Assembly (NCBI GenBank): GCA_046160625.1 | Contig: JBJXGZ010000005.1 | Location: 62,001-126,000, forward strand | Origin: M3007 sp046160625 | Lineage (GTDB): Bacteria > Bacteroidota > Bacteroidia > Chitinophagales > Saprospiraceae | Direction: 5' to 3' | Length of the DNA: 64,000 nt | Shown here: positions 46,593-57,300 of the stretch, in pieces | Layout: every line of letters begins with the position of its first letter | Position numbering within the stretch: position 1 is the first letter of the stretch | Position numbers and translations under genes: made by a program | Notes under the pieces: generated by a model | Told to the model about the DNA's origin: nothing | Seen by the model: the letters and a program-made list of their open reading frames with translations, nothing else | The model's database searches: none

Positions 46593-48404
46593 ATGAGATT
46601 TATCCAAGCCATACTAACCGTCAACGATAAAGCACACCCGCTGCAACCGAATCGCGCCAACACGTTTGAAGAAATTTACGCCGAATTTCAACTAAGTGCC
46701 GAAGCGGACGGGAATGGCACACGATATTCCGTTTTTCTCCACCCTAAGCAAGATGTAGCCGTTCAAAGGCTTGAGATTCAATTCGATCTGCCGCTGCCGC
46801 CCGATGCTCAATTTTTTGCCAACGGCTACCAATCCTGGAGCGAAAGCCGACTCTTGAAAGTCACAGATGGTATTCCCCGGTTGCGCAGCATCGCACGGCG
46901 GTATATGGGCTTGTATGGCGATGAGCATATCAAGGGCATTCCTCGCGGGCAGGGTTATCTGCATTCCTGGACGTATGCGTATGTATCCCGGAACGCTGTT
47001 CCGGGCCAAAACTCGGAACAGCGTTCCGAGATACACCAGCGTTCCGGGATACTCTGCGGCTCCCTCAGCGAACGCACGGGCTTTACCCTTTTCCTGTACG
47101 ATTATCGGAAGGGAATCCTCACCGTTCGCAAAGACATGGATGGTCTAACCCTGAAGCACTCTTTTCCTGCACTTGATTTTTGGGTGGGTGAAGGCGAGGA
47201 ACAGGCCCTTTTTGACGCCTATTTTAAAGTCTGCGAAGTGTCAAAACCAACTGCCCCGCCAGCTATAGGTTGGACGAGTTGGTACAGTCATTTCACGAAT
47301 ATTTCAGAGGCGGTATTGATGAAGAATTTGGAGTCGTTTTCAGCACAACTTCCCGAAAATTTTAAATTTTCGGGAAGTTCAAATCCGTACTTCCAAATTG
47401 ACGACGGCTGGCAAACTGCCGTGGGCGATTGGCTTAGCATGAAACCTGCTTTCCCAAACGGTATGCAGCACATTGCATTGAAAATCAAAGAGAAAGGTTT
47501 GCTCCCTGGGCTTTGGCTCGCGCCGTTTGTGGCTTCCGCAAAATCCGAACTTGTGCGCCGCCACCCCGATTGGTTGTTGAAAGATACCAAAGGCAGGCCC
47601 ATAAAAGTCGGCTGGAATCCTTATTGGCAGGGCTGGTACTATGCACTTGATTTTTACCATGATGGGGTGCGCGAATACCTCAGTGGCGTTTTCCATACCA
47701 TCCTCGAAAAATGGGGCTTCGAATTACTCAAACTCGACTTTTTGTTCGCAGTTGCGCTCGCGCCTCCGCCCGGCAAAACGCGCGGCGGTGTGATGTGGGA
47801 AGCCATGGAATTCATCCGGCATTTGGTTGGTTCAAAACGTATTCTTGCTTGTGGAGTGCCGCTTGGTGCTTGCTTCGGGCTGGCGGATTATTGCCGTATA
47901 GGGGGAGATGTGCATCTGGCTTGGCGACATCCGCTGCTTTCATTTTTGCATTTTCGAGAACGGGTAGACACACTTGCATCACTGCACAGCACTTTGGGGC
48001 GCTGGCAACTCAATGGGCGTGCCTTTCAGAACGACCCAGACGTGTTTATCCTTCGCAATGGGCATCAAAAACTCAATCCAGATCAGCAGCAAACACTGTT
48101 GACCATCAATGCTTTACTCGGAAATCTGCTCTTTACCTCCGATGATGTGGGTGAATATTCCGAGGAGCAAAAAGCCGAACTGGAGGAGGCCCTTTTATTG
48201 CGCGGCAGCCAAATAAACAGGGTTTATGAATTGGAGAAAGACGTTTGGAAGATTGATTTTGAGCAAGATGTGGCACACCTGGCAGGTGTGCCACATCTCT
48301 GGTCGGCGTATTGCAATTTAACAAAATCAGAAAAAAACCTGCCGCTCGCCAACGGTATGTGGGTGGAATTGCGTCCTTTCGAGACCTTGGTTTTGAAATC
48401 TTGA
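46593..48404 (+). CDS. GH36-type alpha-galactosidase with three palindrome-derived inserts
   Basis: 603 residues from ATG 46593 (GTG 46572 is in frame upstream). No signal peptide, so it is probably cytoplasmic. Landmarks of clan GH-D: ANGYQSWSES near the N-terminus, IGWTSWYSHF, YFQIDDGWQ, GLLPGLWLAPFVA, LLKLDFLFAVAL with the nucleophile Asp, and CRIGGDV with the acid/base Asp. Three segments have no place in the family alignment as I know it: VSRNAVPGQNSEQRSEIHQRS before GSLSERTGF, QLPENFKFSGS before YFQIDDGW, and VAHLAGVPHLW near the C-terminus. Each is encoded by a different palindromic repeat and keeps the frame. The catalytic residues are untouched, so the enzyme may be active. Confidence 0.9.
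   Translation: MRFIQAILTVNDKAHPLQPNRANTFEEIYAEFQLSAEADGNGTRYSVFLHPKQDVAVQRLEIQFDLPLPPDAQFFANGYQSWSESRLLKVTDGIPRLRSIARRYMGLYGDEHIKGIPRGQGYLHSWTYAYVSRNAVPGQNSEQRSEIHQRSGILCGSLSERTGFTLFLYDYRKGILTVRKDMDGLTLKHSFPALDFWVGEGEEQALFDAYFKVCEVSKPTAPPAIGWTSWYSHFTNISEAVLMKNLESFSAQLPENFKFSGSSNPYFQIDDGWQTAVGDWLSMKPAFPNGMQHIALKIKEKGLLPGLWLAPFVASAKSELVRRHPDWLLKDTKGRPIKVGWNPYWQGWYYALDFYHDGVREYLSGVFHTILEKWGFELLKLDFLFAVALAPPPGKTRGGVMWEAMEFIRHLVGSKRILACGVPLGACFGLADYCRIGGDVHLAWRHPLLSFLHFRERVDTLASLHSTLGRWQLNGRAFQNDPDVFILRNGHQKLNPDQQQTLLTINALLGNLLFTSDDVGEYSEEQKAELEEALLLRGSQINRVYELEKDVWKIDFEQDVAHLAGVPHLWSAYCNLTKSEKNLPLANGMWVELRPFETLVLKS
46987..47051. repeat. in-frame GGAACGCTGTTCC inverted repeat in the GH36 gene
   Basis: CCCGGAACGCTGTTCCGGG at 46987-47005 and its inverted copy CTCGGAACAGCGTTCCGAG at 47012-47030, then a third partial copy to 47051. 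Same family as the intergenic repeats at 35298-35402 and 35918-35968. Encodes SRNAVPGQNSEQRSEIHQRS in frame. Confidence 0.88.
47347..47379. repeat. in-frame perfect 16-bp palindrome in the GH36 gene
   Basis: Arms 47347-47362 and 47364-47379 (AACTTCCCGAAAATTT) around a single base. Encodes QLPENFKFSGS in frame just before the conserved YFQIDDGW. Confidence 0.88.
48267..48297. repeat. in-frame palindrome, GTGGCACACC family, copy 3, in the GH36 gene
   Basis: Perfect 14-bp arms (GATGTGGCACACCT) around GGC. Encodes DVAHLAGVPHL, the same peptide text as VAHLQGMPHF and VAHLHGVPHL in the FG-GAP protein. Confidence 0.88.
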
Positions 48405-48454
48405 AATCGTCGCCCAATGGCAAGTCTTTTTGACTGTCCTATCCGCCAAGCACG

Positions 48455-48462
48455 TATCTTTG
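48455..48462 (+). promoter_or_regulatory. candidate -7 element for the lipoprotein gene at 48571
   Basis: TATCTTTG matches TAnnTTTG; TTTG at 48429-48432 is a possible -33 element with a 22-nt spacer, slightly long. It would give a leader of about 100 nt that includes the repeat at 48494-48566. Confidence 0.4.
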
Positions 48463-48493
48463 CCCCTCTTGAAGGACCTTGGATTATTAAATA

Positions 48494-48566
48494 CCGGACT
48501 TTGGACTCCGTTGGTTCAATATCCAAAGTCCAACAGTCCAAAGTCTAACAGTCCAACGTCTAAAGT
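48494..48566. repeat. inverted and tandem repeat in the leader of the lipoprotein gene
   Basis: GGACTTTGGAC near 48497 is matched by GTCCAAAGTCC-like units from about 48527, which then recur in tandem (AGTCCAACAGTCCAAAGTCT and so on) to the start codon region. It is another of the short repeats built from TCCAA-type words. Confidence 0.6.
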
Positions 48567-48570
48567 ATAC

Positions 48571-49602
48571 ATGAAAAAACTGCTCCTTTTGTTGCCTTTT
48601 GGCCTTTTGATCTCGGCTTGCTCCAATGATTTTGAGGTGACCGCCCCCTGGAAAGAAATCCCAATAGTATATGGCATCCTTTCTCCACAAGACTCAGCAC
48701 ATTATATCCGTGTCGAAAAGGCATTCCTTGATCCCGAAGTTAGTGCCTTGACAATTGCCCAAATAGCAGATTCGCTCTATTTTCCTGAAAGTGCAATCAC
48801 GGTATGGTTGGTTCGTACAGCAGATCAAGTCGCCCTCCAACTCCAAAGAGTGAACGGTGCCTTGGAAGGCTATCCCCGCGATTCAGGTGTTTTTGCAGGG
48901 CAGCCTAACTGGCTTTACAAAGCAATTCCAACGGGCGGGTTCTCGCTCGAAGCCAGCAAGACATACCGGCTTGAAATCAGGCGCAATGACGGCAGACCTC
49001 CTATAACGTCTGAGACTACACTTCCAACCGACTTTACGGTGGTAAGGCCTTTATTATCAGATCCTGTGCCGAAAATTGTTTTTGCCGGCTCGGTAGCGAC
49101 CCAAGTAAAATGGCGCACTGATGTCAACGGCTATTATTTTAATCTCACATTCCGTGTGAGGATCAATGAAAGAAACTTGAACGGCACGCTTGCCGATACG
49201 CATGAGTTTGTCTGGGAAGCGGCAAAAAATCTCGAACGGGGCGAAACCCCTGTTACTCCGGGACTATACGATGTTTCTTCTTTTTTAACGGGCAACAGTT
49301 TCTACCATTTTTTGGCCAAAAACCTACAGCGTCCTGCTCCTAACCGCTACCGCGAGTTTGCCACCTGCGATATTATCATTGATGGAGGGGGTAAAGAGAT
49401 CAAAGAATATTTAGAAACGGCCAGTGCCAACGGTGGTCTGACAGGAGCAGAAACCTTCCCCAACTACACCAATATTTCAGAAGGTTTTGGCATCTTCACC
49501 GCCAAGAACCGCACGATTGCTGAGAACATACGCATAGACGCCGTTACAGTGGACTCCATGAACCTGAGTTCCATTGCAGACACGCTTGGCTTTGTTAAAT
49601 GA
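48571..49602 (+). CDS. Bacteroidota lipoprotein, DUF4249-like
   Basis: 343 residues from ATG 48571, where the signal peptide KKLLLLLPFGLLISAC begins; the frame extends to 48430 across the repeat leader. The lipobox ISAC makes it a lipoprotein. After it, NDFEVTAPWKEIPIVYGILSPQDSAHYIRVEKAFLD, VTVWLVRTADQVALQLQRV-like strands and later YRLEIRRNDGRPPITSETTLP resemble DUF4249 proteins, which often accompany TonB-dependent receptors, but no receptor gene is next to it. The family name is tentative. It ends before a strong terminator. Confidence 0.65.
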   Translation: MKKLLLLLPFGLLISACSNDFEVTAPWKEIPIVYGILSPQDSAHYIRVEKAFLDPEVSALTIAQIADSLYFPESAITVWLVRTADQVALQLQRVNGALEGYPRDSGVFAGQPNWLYKAIPTGGFSLEASKTYRLEIRRNDGRPPITSETTLPTDFTVVRPLLSDPVPKIVFAGSVATQVKWRTDVNGYYFNLTFRVRINERNLNGTLADTHEFVWEAAKNLERGETPVTPGLYDVSSFLTGNSFYHFLAKNLQRPAPNRYREFATCDIIIDGGGKEIKEYLETASANGGLTGAETFPNYTNISEGFGIFTAKNRTIAENIRIDAVTVDSMNLSSIADTLGFVK

Positions 49603-49635
49603 ATTTCCGCCCCCCCGTTAAATCCTTCCATTCCT

Positions 49636-49676
49636 GCGCTCCGGACTGCCGTTTGTCAGTCCGGAGCGCTTTTTTA
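49636..49676 (+). terminator. strong rho-independent terminator
   Basis: Perfect 13-bp GC-rich stem (arms 49636-49648 and 49657-49669) with an 8-nt loop and a T-run, 34 nt after the lipoprotein stop codon. The DNA from 49677 to about 49910 is very AT-rich and holds no gene. Confidence 0.95.
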
Positions 49677-49914
49677 TTAGCCAAAAAGCAGTTTTCTTGT
49701 CGTCAGTATGATTATTTTTAGGTAGAATTCAACTTATTAGATCAATTATTTTTCACGAATTGCCAAAAATTAACAGCAGATTATTGTTTAAAAATGAACA
49801 CAATTAAAAGATATTTTGATTAAATATCTTTAAATTTCTAAAATAGTTAGAAAACCGCCCGCCAAACGATCTAAAATATTACAATTAATATTTCACAATG
49901 ACCTAAAAATGTAA

Positions 49915-50231
49915 TTGCCGGAGGAGAGGCCATTATGCCACTTTTGTATGAGTGAACGGTGGCAATTAAAGTATTGCCGCCATAGAGATATGTTCATGGG
50001 ATTATACAAATTTCAGGTGAGAGAGCAAGTCCTTCCAATTGCGGGAGGACTTGCTAAACCTGGACACGTCCCCCTCGCCCAGCCCGGTGGCAACAAAAAC
50101 CACTTCCAACCGTTTTCCAACCACTATTCCTGCCAAACATACCGTCCCCCAGAAAACCCTTCCGTTCGAAATGTTCATGGGATTATAATTTGTTGTTTTA
50201 CCAGCCACGCCGAAAGAGGCGTGGCTTTTTT
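49915..50231 (+). ncRNA. candidate structured non-coding RNA
   Basis: This stretch follows an AT-rich region, contains a stable hairpin (AGCAAGTCC...GGACTTGCT, about 50024-50054), a direct repeat ATGTTCATGGGATTATA at 49990-50006 and 50170-50186, and ends in a strong terminator (50203-50231). A 115-codon frame across it has no protein-like features. A transcript of roughly 220-320 nt with this layout could be a 6S-like or other small RNA; I cannot assign it to a known family from the text. Start uncertain. Confidence 0.4.
50203..50231 (+). terminator. rho-independent terminator ahead of panB
   Basis: Perfect 9-bp stem AGCCACGCC/GGCGTGGCT (50203-50211 and 50218-50226), loop GAAAGA, then a T-run. 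It cannot serve the lipoprotein gene, which already has one at 49636, so something between the two is transcribed. Confidence 0.9.
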
Positions 50232-50332
50232 ATTTTCAGCACTACCTTTATCCGGTTATTAATTGACCCGCTGAAACCCATCAGGACAAATGCGGGCTTC
50301 TCACACCTCTCACGTCTCTCACCCTCTCATCT

Positions 50333-51151
50333 ATGTCACCCACAACTGGCGAACTCAAACGTGTAACAACCCACAGCATCCAAGCGATGAAAAATCGTGG
50401 CGAAAAAATCGCCATGCTCACAGCCTACGATTATTCGACGGCACGCATACTCGATGAGGCGGGCATTGATATTTTGCTTGTGGGCGACTCGGCATCCAAC
50501 GTTATGGCGGGCCACGAAACGACGCTTCCAATCACGCTCGACCAAATGATCTACCACGCCCAATCCGTAGTTAGGGCTGTGAACCGCGCCATGGTGGTAG
50601 TGGACCTGCCGTTCGGAAGTTATCAATCGAACTCCGAAATTGCCCTTTCAAGTGCTATTCGCATCATGAAGGAATCTGGTGCGCATGCCGTGAAACTTGA
50701 GGGCGGCGAGGAAGTAGAAGAAAGCATCCGCCGCATCCTGAGGGCAGGTATTCCTGTTATGGGCCACTTGGGACTTACCCCGCAGAGCATATACAAATTT
50801 GGCACCTATACGGTTAGGGCCAAGGAAGATGTCGAAGCGCAAAAGCTCCGGGACGATGCCAAACTCCTGGACCAACTGGGCTGCTTTTCATTGGTACTCG
50901 AAAAGATTCCTGCCCAATTGGCCAAAGAAGTTTCAGAGAGTATTGAAGTGCCCACCATCGGAATTGGAGCGGGCAGGCACTGTGATGGTCAGGTGTTGGT
51001 GACACAGGACATGCTTGGCATAACAAAGGAGTTCAAACCGCGCTTTTTGCGGCGCTATCTCGAACTTTTTGAGGCGGTTGGCGATGCAACGAAGCGCTAT
51101 ATTTCGGATGTGAAAGGCCTCAATTTCCCGAACGATACAGAGCAATATTGA
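50333..51151 (+). CDS. panB: 3-methyl-2-oxobutanoate hydroxymethyltransferase
   Basis: 272 residues, full length. PanB moves a hydroxymethyl group from methylene-tetrahydrofolate to ketoisovalerate, the first step of pantothenate and coenzyme A synthesis. Seen: KIAMLTAYDYSTARILDEAGIDILLVGDSASNVMAGHETTLPITLDQMIYH (metal-binding Asp), VVVDLPFGSYQ, AVKLEGGEE, GIPVMGHLGLTPQS, LVLEKIPA (catalytic Glu region), TIGIGAGRHCDGQVLVTQDMLG. The gene stands alone; panC and panD are not in the window. Confidence 0.97.
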   Translation: MSPTTGELKRVTTHSIQAMKNRGEKIAMLTAYDYSTARILDEAGIDILLVGDSASNVMAGHETTLPITLDQMIYHAQSVVRAVNRAMVVVDLPFGSYQSNSEIALSSAIRIMKESGAHAVKLEGGEEVEESIRRILRAGIPVMGHLGLTPQSIYKFGTYTVRAKEDVEAQKLRDDAKLLDQLGCFSLVLEKIPAQLAKEVSESIEVPTIGIGAGRHCDGQVLVTQDMLGITKEFKPRFLRRYLELFEAVGDATKRYISDVKGLNFPNDTEQY

Positions 51152-51389
51152 CTTTTTGTGCTGAGTTGAAATTCCTTAGAGCGCAAGAACGCAACGAATA
51201 GTTCAAGGCAAGGTCGGTTTTCAAAAGTCTGATTATCTTCACCACTTCAAAAAGTTGTTTTTCAGGGTGTTTAATCGAAATTCGGTTTTTTACCCAAATT
51301 TTTCCCTGTTCTGGGAAGCGATTTGGGCAATTGCTGTATCTTTCTTTTGTAGGATGTTTTTCCTTTTAACGTTCAAATACGGATATTTC

Positions 51390-54300
51390 ATGAATAAAAA
51401 GCTACTCCTTCCTTTGGCTTTTATTGCCCTTTTTTGTACTAAATCAATCGCACAAGGGCCATGCCCTAACCCACCTCCACCAGGCGCTGAAAACTGCCAA
51501 AGCACCTGTGTTTATTGCGATTTTGACGGATATATGGGTACCAACAACGGTACTCCCTCTGGAGGCCAAACTGTTTGTGGGCAAATAGCGCTCCACAATG
51601 ACCAATGGTTTGGTTTTACGGCAGGTTCAACCTCTATTACTATAACCCTCCTTCCAAGCAATTGCACAGATGGCAATGGCTTACAAGCCGCTTTTTTTGA
51701 TGCTTGTAACAGTGATGCCATTGTTTGCGATCCCGGCCAGAACGGCGGCGGCAACACCCCTTTGGTGTTGACGTATGATGGGTTTACTATTGGAGAAACC
51801 TATTTTTTTATGCTTGATGGTTGGAGCGGCGATGTATGCGATTTTGAAATTGATATCACGAGCGGCTCTATCACCCCTCCACCACCAGACAATGCCAATC
51901 AACCCCAAGGCCCCACGATGGTGTGCCCAGGTGCTGTAGTCGAATATACCATTGATGATGTTTTTGCGGCTGGAACCTATACATGGACTGCTCCAGGAGG
52001 TTCAAGTATCAATGGACAGGGTGCTGTGGTGACAGTAGATGCCCCAGCCGGAACCACCGTTACTATCACTTTCGGCTCGCAAGGAGGCAACGTATGTGTA
52101 CAGGCCGACAATGCTTGCAACCCTCCTTCGTCCAATAATTGTTTGGCCGTAACGAATGTACCCATTCCTATCACCATTCGTGATCCTTTGGTTGTTTGTT
52201 ACGAAGACGCTCCTTTCACTTGGGATGAAGCTCCCTACCCGGTTCTAACCACCCCGGGTGTGTTCACGCTTACCTCTACACCGTACGATTCTTATCTGGG
52301 CTGTGACAGTTTGGTAAGACAAACGGTAACCGTCAAGCAAATAGCACCCACCAACATTGGAACAAAGTACGTTTGTGCTGGCGAATGCTTTGTAATTGGA
52401 AATGAGGTGATTTGCGACGCAGGCAATCATATAGTGACATTTGATTCTTACCAAGGTTGCGACAGCTCCGTCACTTTTGCTTTGGTCATACTCAGCCCGG
52501 AGGCAGTAATCCCTCCACCCTCCAATTCTATAGACTGTAATAGTTCGGGGGTAGTGCTGACAAGCACTGGTTCTACACCTTTGGGTTTGGCTAGCTACCA
52601 ATGGACGGACGCCAACTGGACCGCCCTAGGAGGGAATGCAACCTACAATGCGACACTCACGGGGACGTACCATCTTATTGTGACAATGCAAGGAGGTGGA
52701 ATGCAATGTCGCGATACAGCCATGGTAGTAGTAACTGGCAACACGATCCCACCCGGCGCGTCCGCAACAGGAGGGAATATCAATTGTTTGTCACAATTAA
52801 CCACCCTTATGGGCAATTCTCCAACAAGTGGAGTCACCTATTCATGGGCGGGCCCTGGCATCAACCCTGGCAACCAATTTCAACAAAACCCCACCGTAAA
52901 TGTACCTGGCCCTTATGTGGTCACAGTTAGGAACCCAACCAACGGCTGCACCTCTACCGCTACAGTCACGGTTTTGGGCGATATCACACCACCTGCAGCC
53001 AATGCAGTAGGCGATACAATCACCTGCATCCAACCCACTGTTACTATTGACGGCAGTACCAATGTGACAACCGCAACCTGGTTCTGGTTTGGGCCTGGTA
53101 TTAATGCCGGTAACCAGACGCTGGAGAACCCCAACGTAATTGTAGCAGGTACTTATTCTGTGACAGTCACGAACACTGTAAATGGTTGTACCAATACCAC
53201 TAATGCAGTGGTTGACCTCAACAATACGCCCCCCACAGCCACGGCTGGCCCCAACCAAACCCTAACCTGTACTGCACCCAATGCGATCCTGCTGGGAGCG
53301 GGCAATGGTGGCAGTCAACCAATAAGCTTCTCGTGGACTGGACCAAACGGATTTACATCTTCAATTGCACAGCCCGGTGTCAATCAATCGGGCGATTATA
53401 TCCTCACAGTGCTGAACACGCTAAACGGATGTTCAACTAAAGACACCGTGCAAGTCGCTGCAAACCAAGCAGTTCCAATGGCGAATGCTGGTGCAGATTC
53501 CACCATCACATGTGCACAGCCAAGTGTAATGCTTATTGGAAGTGGGTCAGACACCGGCCCGAATTTCACTGCAACATGGAGTGGCCCGGGCATCAATGCA
53601 GGCAACTCCAGCCAGTATAACCCAACCGTGGATCAGCAGGGAGATTATAACCTGCTCATCACGAATATTACCAATGGATGTACGGCTACTGATTCGGTGG
53701 TGGTAAACATCAACACAAGCTTACCAACCGCCATTGCAGGTCCTGACGGTCAGCTCACTTGCTCCACCCCCACTGGCCTGACACTCAGCGGCAGTGGCGT
53801 TCCTGTTACAGTGAATTACCTCTGGTCGGGACCAGGGATTGGTTCGAACAACGATACCATACCAAATCCGACCGTGACCCAACCTGGCACTTATATTTTA
53901 TTGGTCACCAACCCGACGAACGGGTGTACTGCTACCGACCAAGTTGTGGTGACGCTGGACGCTAACGTGCCAATCGCAGCAGGTGGCCCGGACCAGGTGC
54001 TCAACTGCTCGGTGACCGCCGTCAATTTCGATGGTTCCGGCTCGTCTTCCGGCGCCACCATTCTTTACACCTGGACAGGTCCAGGTATTTCAGGGGGCAA
54101 TGCGACTGCGCAGAGTCCAACTGGATTGACATTGCCTGGAACCTATAATTTGAGTGTAACAAACACGATCAATAACTGTGTGAACACCGACGTGGTCGTG
54201 ATCCAGATTGACACTATTCAGCCCACTGCTGATGCAGGGAATCCTATGATCATGAATTGTTTCAATGGGTCGACTGTTACGCTCGATGCTTCGGCCAGCA

Positions 54301-57300
54301 GTTTGGGTACTGATTTTACGCTGTTGTGGGCAGGTCCAGGCATCAATGGAGGCAATCAAAATTCGGCAAACCCGGTCATCAACGGAGCGCCAGGCTTGTA
54401 CACCCTAACGGTGACAAACACGGACAATACTTGCACCGCTACTGACCAAGTGAACGTCACTCAGGATATAGTTGCACCTACAGCAGATGCTGGTGTGGAC
54501 AAGACGATTGACTGCGTGTCAACTTCAGCCAGCATCGGCGGAAACTCCTCTTCGGGCGCAAATTTCACATACCTCTGGACCGGGCCTGGCATTAACAATA
54601 CCATCCAATCATTGGCAATGCCTACCATTTCCATGCCGGGCACATACACCATTTTGGTGACCAATACAGTGAATGGTTGTACCGCCTCCAACGATGTCTT
54701 GGTGAATACAAATGCGGTTTATCCTACCGCACTAGCCGGCAGTGATGGCTTGTTGACATGCGCTAATCCAACCGCCACATTGGATGGTTCTGCTTCAAGC
54801 ACAGGGGCAAATTTCCAGGTGTTATGGATGGGACCAGATATCAATGCAGGCAATCAAAACCAAATTTCTCCAAACGTGACCATACAAGGCACTTACATAC
54901 TTGCTATCACGAATACTGTAAACAGCTGCGTAACATTCGATACCGTATTGGTAAGCGAAAACAAACTAATACCTGCTGCCAATGCTGGCAATGACTTGGT
55001 TTTGAACTGTCAAACTACCAGTACCACGCTGGATGGTAGTTTTTCTGATGTGGGCCCAACGATTGTTTATCTCTGGACTGGCCCAGGTATCAATGCATCA
55101 AACGAGAACGATCAAAATCCGCCTATTGACCAACCTGGCTCTTATGTGCTACTTGTCACCGATACGGCCAATGGTTGTACCTCTAATGATCAGGTAGCCG
55201 TTACGCAAGACAATGTAGACCCAACGGCTTCAGCGGGTGTTGACATGTTGATTACCTGCGCCAATACAACCCAAACCCTCAATGGCTCTGGCAGCAGTAC
55301 GGGCGCGATCATAACGTATGTATGGCAAGGTCCCGGCATCAATTCAAACAACGTTGGCTTGCAAAGTCCTACGGTGGATGTTTCGGGCACTTATACTTTG
55401 ACGGTTATCAACACACAAAACTTCTGTACTGCCACAGATATAGTCTTTGTTGACGAAAACATAACTCCGCCGCTTACAGCAGCAGGACCAGACCGTACGC
55501 TCACCTGTACGGCCATTACGGCACAATTGGACGCGACGCTCTCCGCTTCTGGCCCGAATATCAGTTTCTTGTGGGATGGCCCAGGCATAGCTCCAGGCGA
55601 CGAAACCTCTGCTACGCCTACTGTGAATATGCCCGGAGTGTATGTGCTCACCGTTACTGATGCAATCAATGGTTGCACGAATGTAGACGCTGTGAATGTT
55701 GGGGAGGATGTGCTGCTTCCGACGGTGAGTGCAGGAAACGATTTGGTGATCACCTGTACAAATGCTAGTACGGGTGTCACGCTTAGTTCTGCTGGATCTA
55801 GTACCGGAGCAAACTTTACCATATTGTGGAGCGGCCTTGGCATCACACCCGCCAACCAAAACTCCCCCAATCCGACTGTGTTGTTGCCGGATTCCTACAC
55901 CTTGTTAATCACCAACACCCTTAATGGTTGTACGCAAACAGATGTTGCAATTGTAAGTGCTGACCAAACTCCTCCCACAGCAAATGCTGGCTTTGATCAG
56001 GTGATTACTTGCGCTGCGCCAAATGCGGTATTGGATGGCACTGGCTCCTCTACCATCAGTGGGACCTTGGTTTTCCTGTGGAATGGGCCTGGAATCAACG
56101 CAGGAAACCAAAATGGCGATATGCCAACGGTACTGTTGAGTGGAACCTATTCCCTTACCGTAACGAATTCGGTGACAGGTTGCTCTGATACAGACCAAGT
56201 GGTCGTTACGCTTGACAATCTGCCAGCCACAGTATCAGCTTCCTCAGAAATAATCACCTGTCTTGATCAGGTTTCTACGGTAACTGTCATGAGTTCGCTG
56301 TTAGGCTCAACATTCCTTTGGGAAGGCCCTGATGTGAACCAGAACAACAAAGACGATCAAACCCTGCAAGTAGATGTGGCAGGGCTTTATGCTGTAACGG
56401 TGACGGCACCCAACGGTTGTACGACCACAACCAGCACGATTGTGATAGAAGATCAGAACGTTCCACAGGGCAATGTGGAAGGCTCAGCGTTAAATTGCCT
56501 TAACAGTACGACTACCATTAGTGGCGAAGTGGTTTCTCCTCCTGGATCCACGTTCGCCTGGACAGGGCCGGGCATTGTTAGCCCAATTACATCTAACTCT
56601 ATTACAGTGACTCAGCCTGGCATTTACACCTTTACCATTTCAGCACCAAATGGCTGTGTGCGGCCATTTTTCGCAGAGGTGGTGGCTGATTTTGCAGAAC
56701 CTGTGATCAGTGCGGTAGCAACGGATCAGATAGACTGTAATACTTCGGAAGTGACCATCAATGGTGCAGGAAGTTCTGTTGGCCCTAATTTCTCTTACTT
56801 TTGGACCACCACAACGGGCCATTTTGTGTCAGGAACGAACACTTTGCAGCCAATTGTAGACAGAGCCGGATTTTATACCCTGCGTGTATTGAACAACCTC
56901 AACGGTTGCGAAAGCATTGACTCTATCGAGGTTGAAATTGACCCATTGGTGCCCTCCGGTTTTAATGTTACTGTTAGCAACATTCGTTGCTTTGGCGATA
57001 CGAACGGTTCAATCACAGTTAATGGTGTACAGGGCGGAACCCCACCGTTCATTTTCTCGCTAAGTGGAAATACTGGCTCGGCCAACAACCAATACACGGG
57101 CCTTACAGCAGGCGATTATATTCTATCGCTGGAAGACGCAAACGGTTGCAGTTTGGACACCACAATTACAATTGGTGAACCTGGCCAATTGTCTGTGGAA
57201 CTTGGACCGGACATTGAGGTAGACCTTGGCAACCTGGCCACAATAGCTGCGCAAATTCAAAGTACCGTTGGCGTAAATTCTATTGATTGGAACTATGCGC

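Noticed and set aside
49915..50262. 115-codon plus-strand frame before panB
   Set aside because: It runs through a direct repeat and into a strong terminator hairpin; the composition is not protein-like. A structured RNA is more likely.
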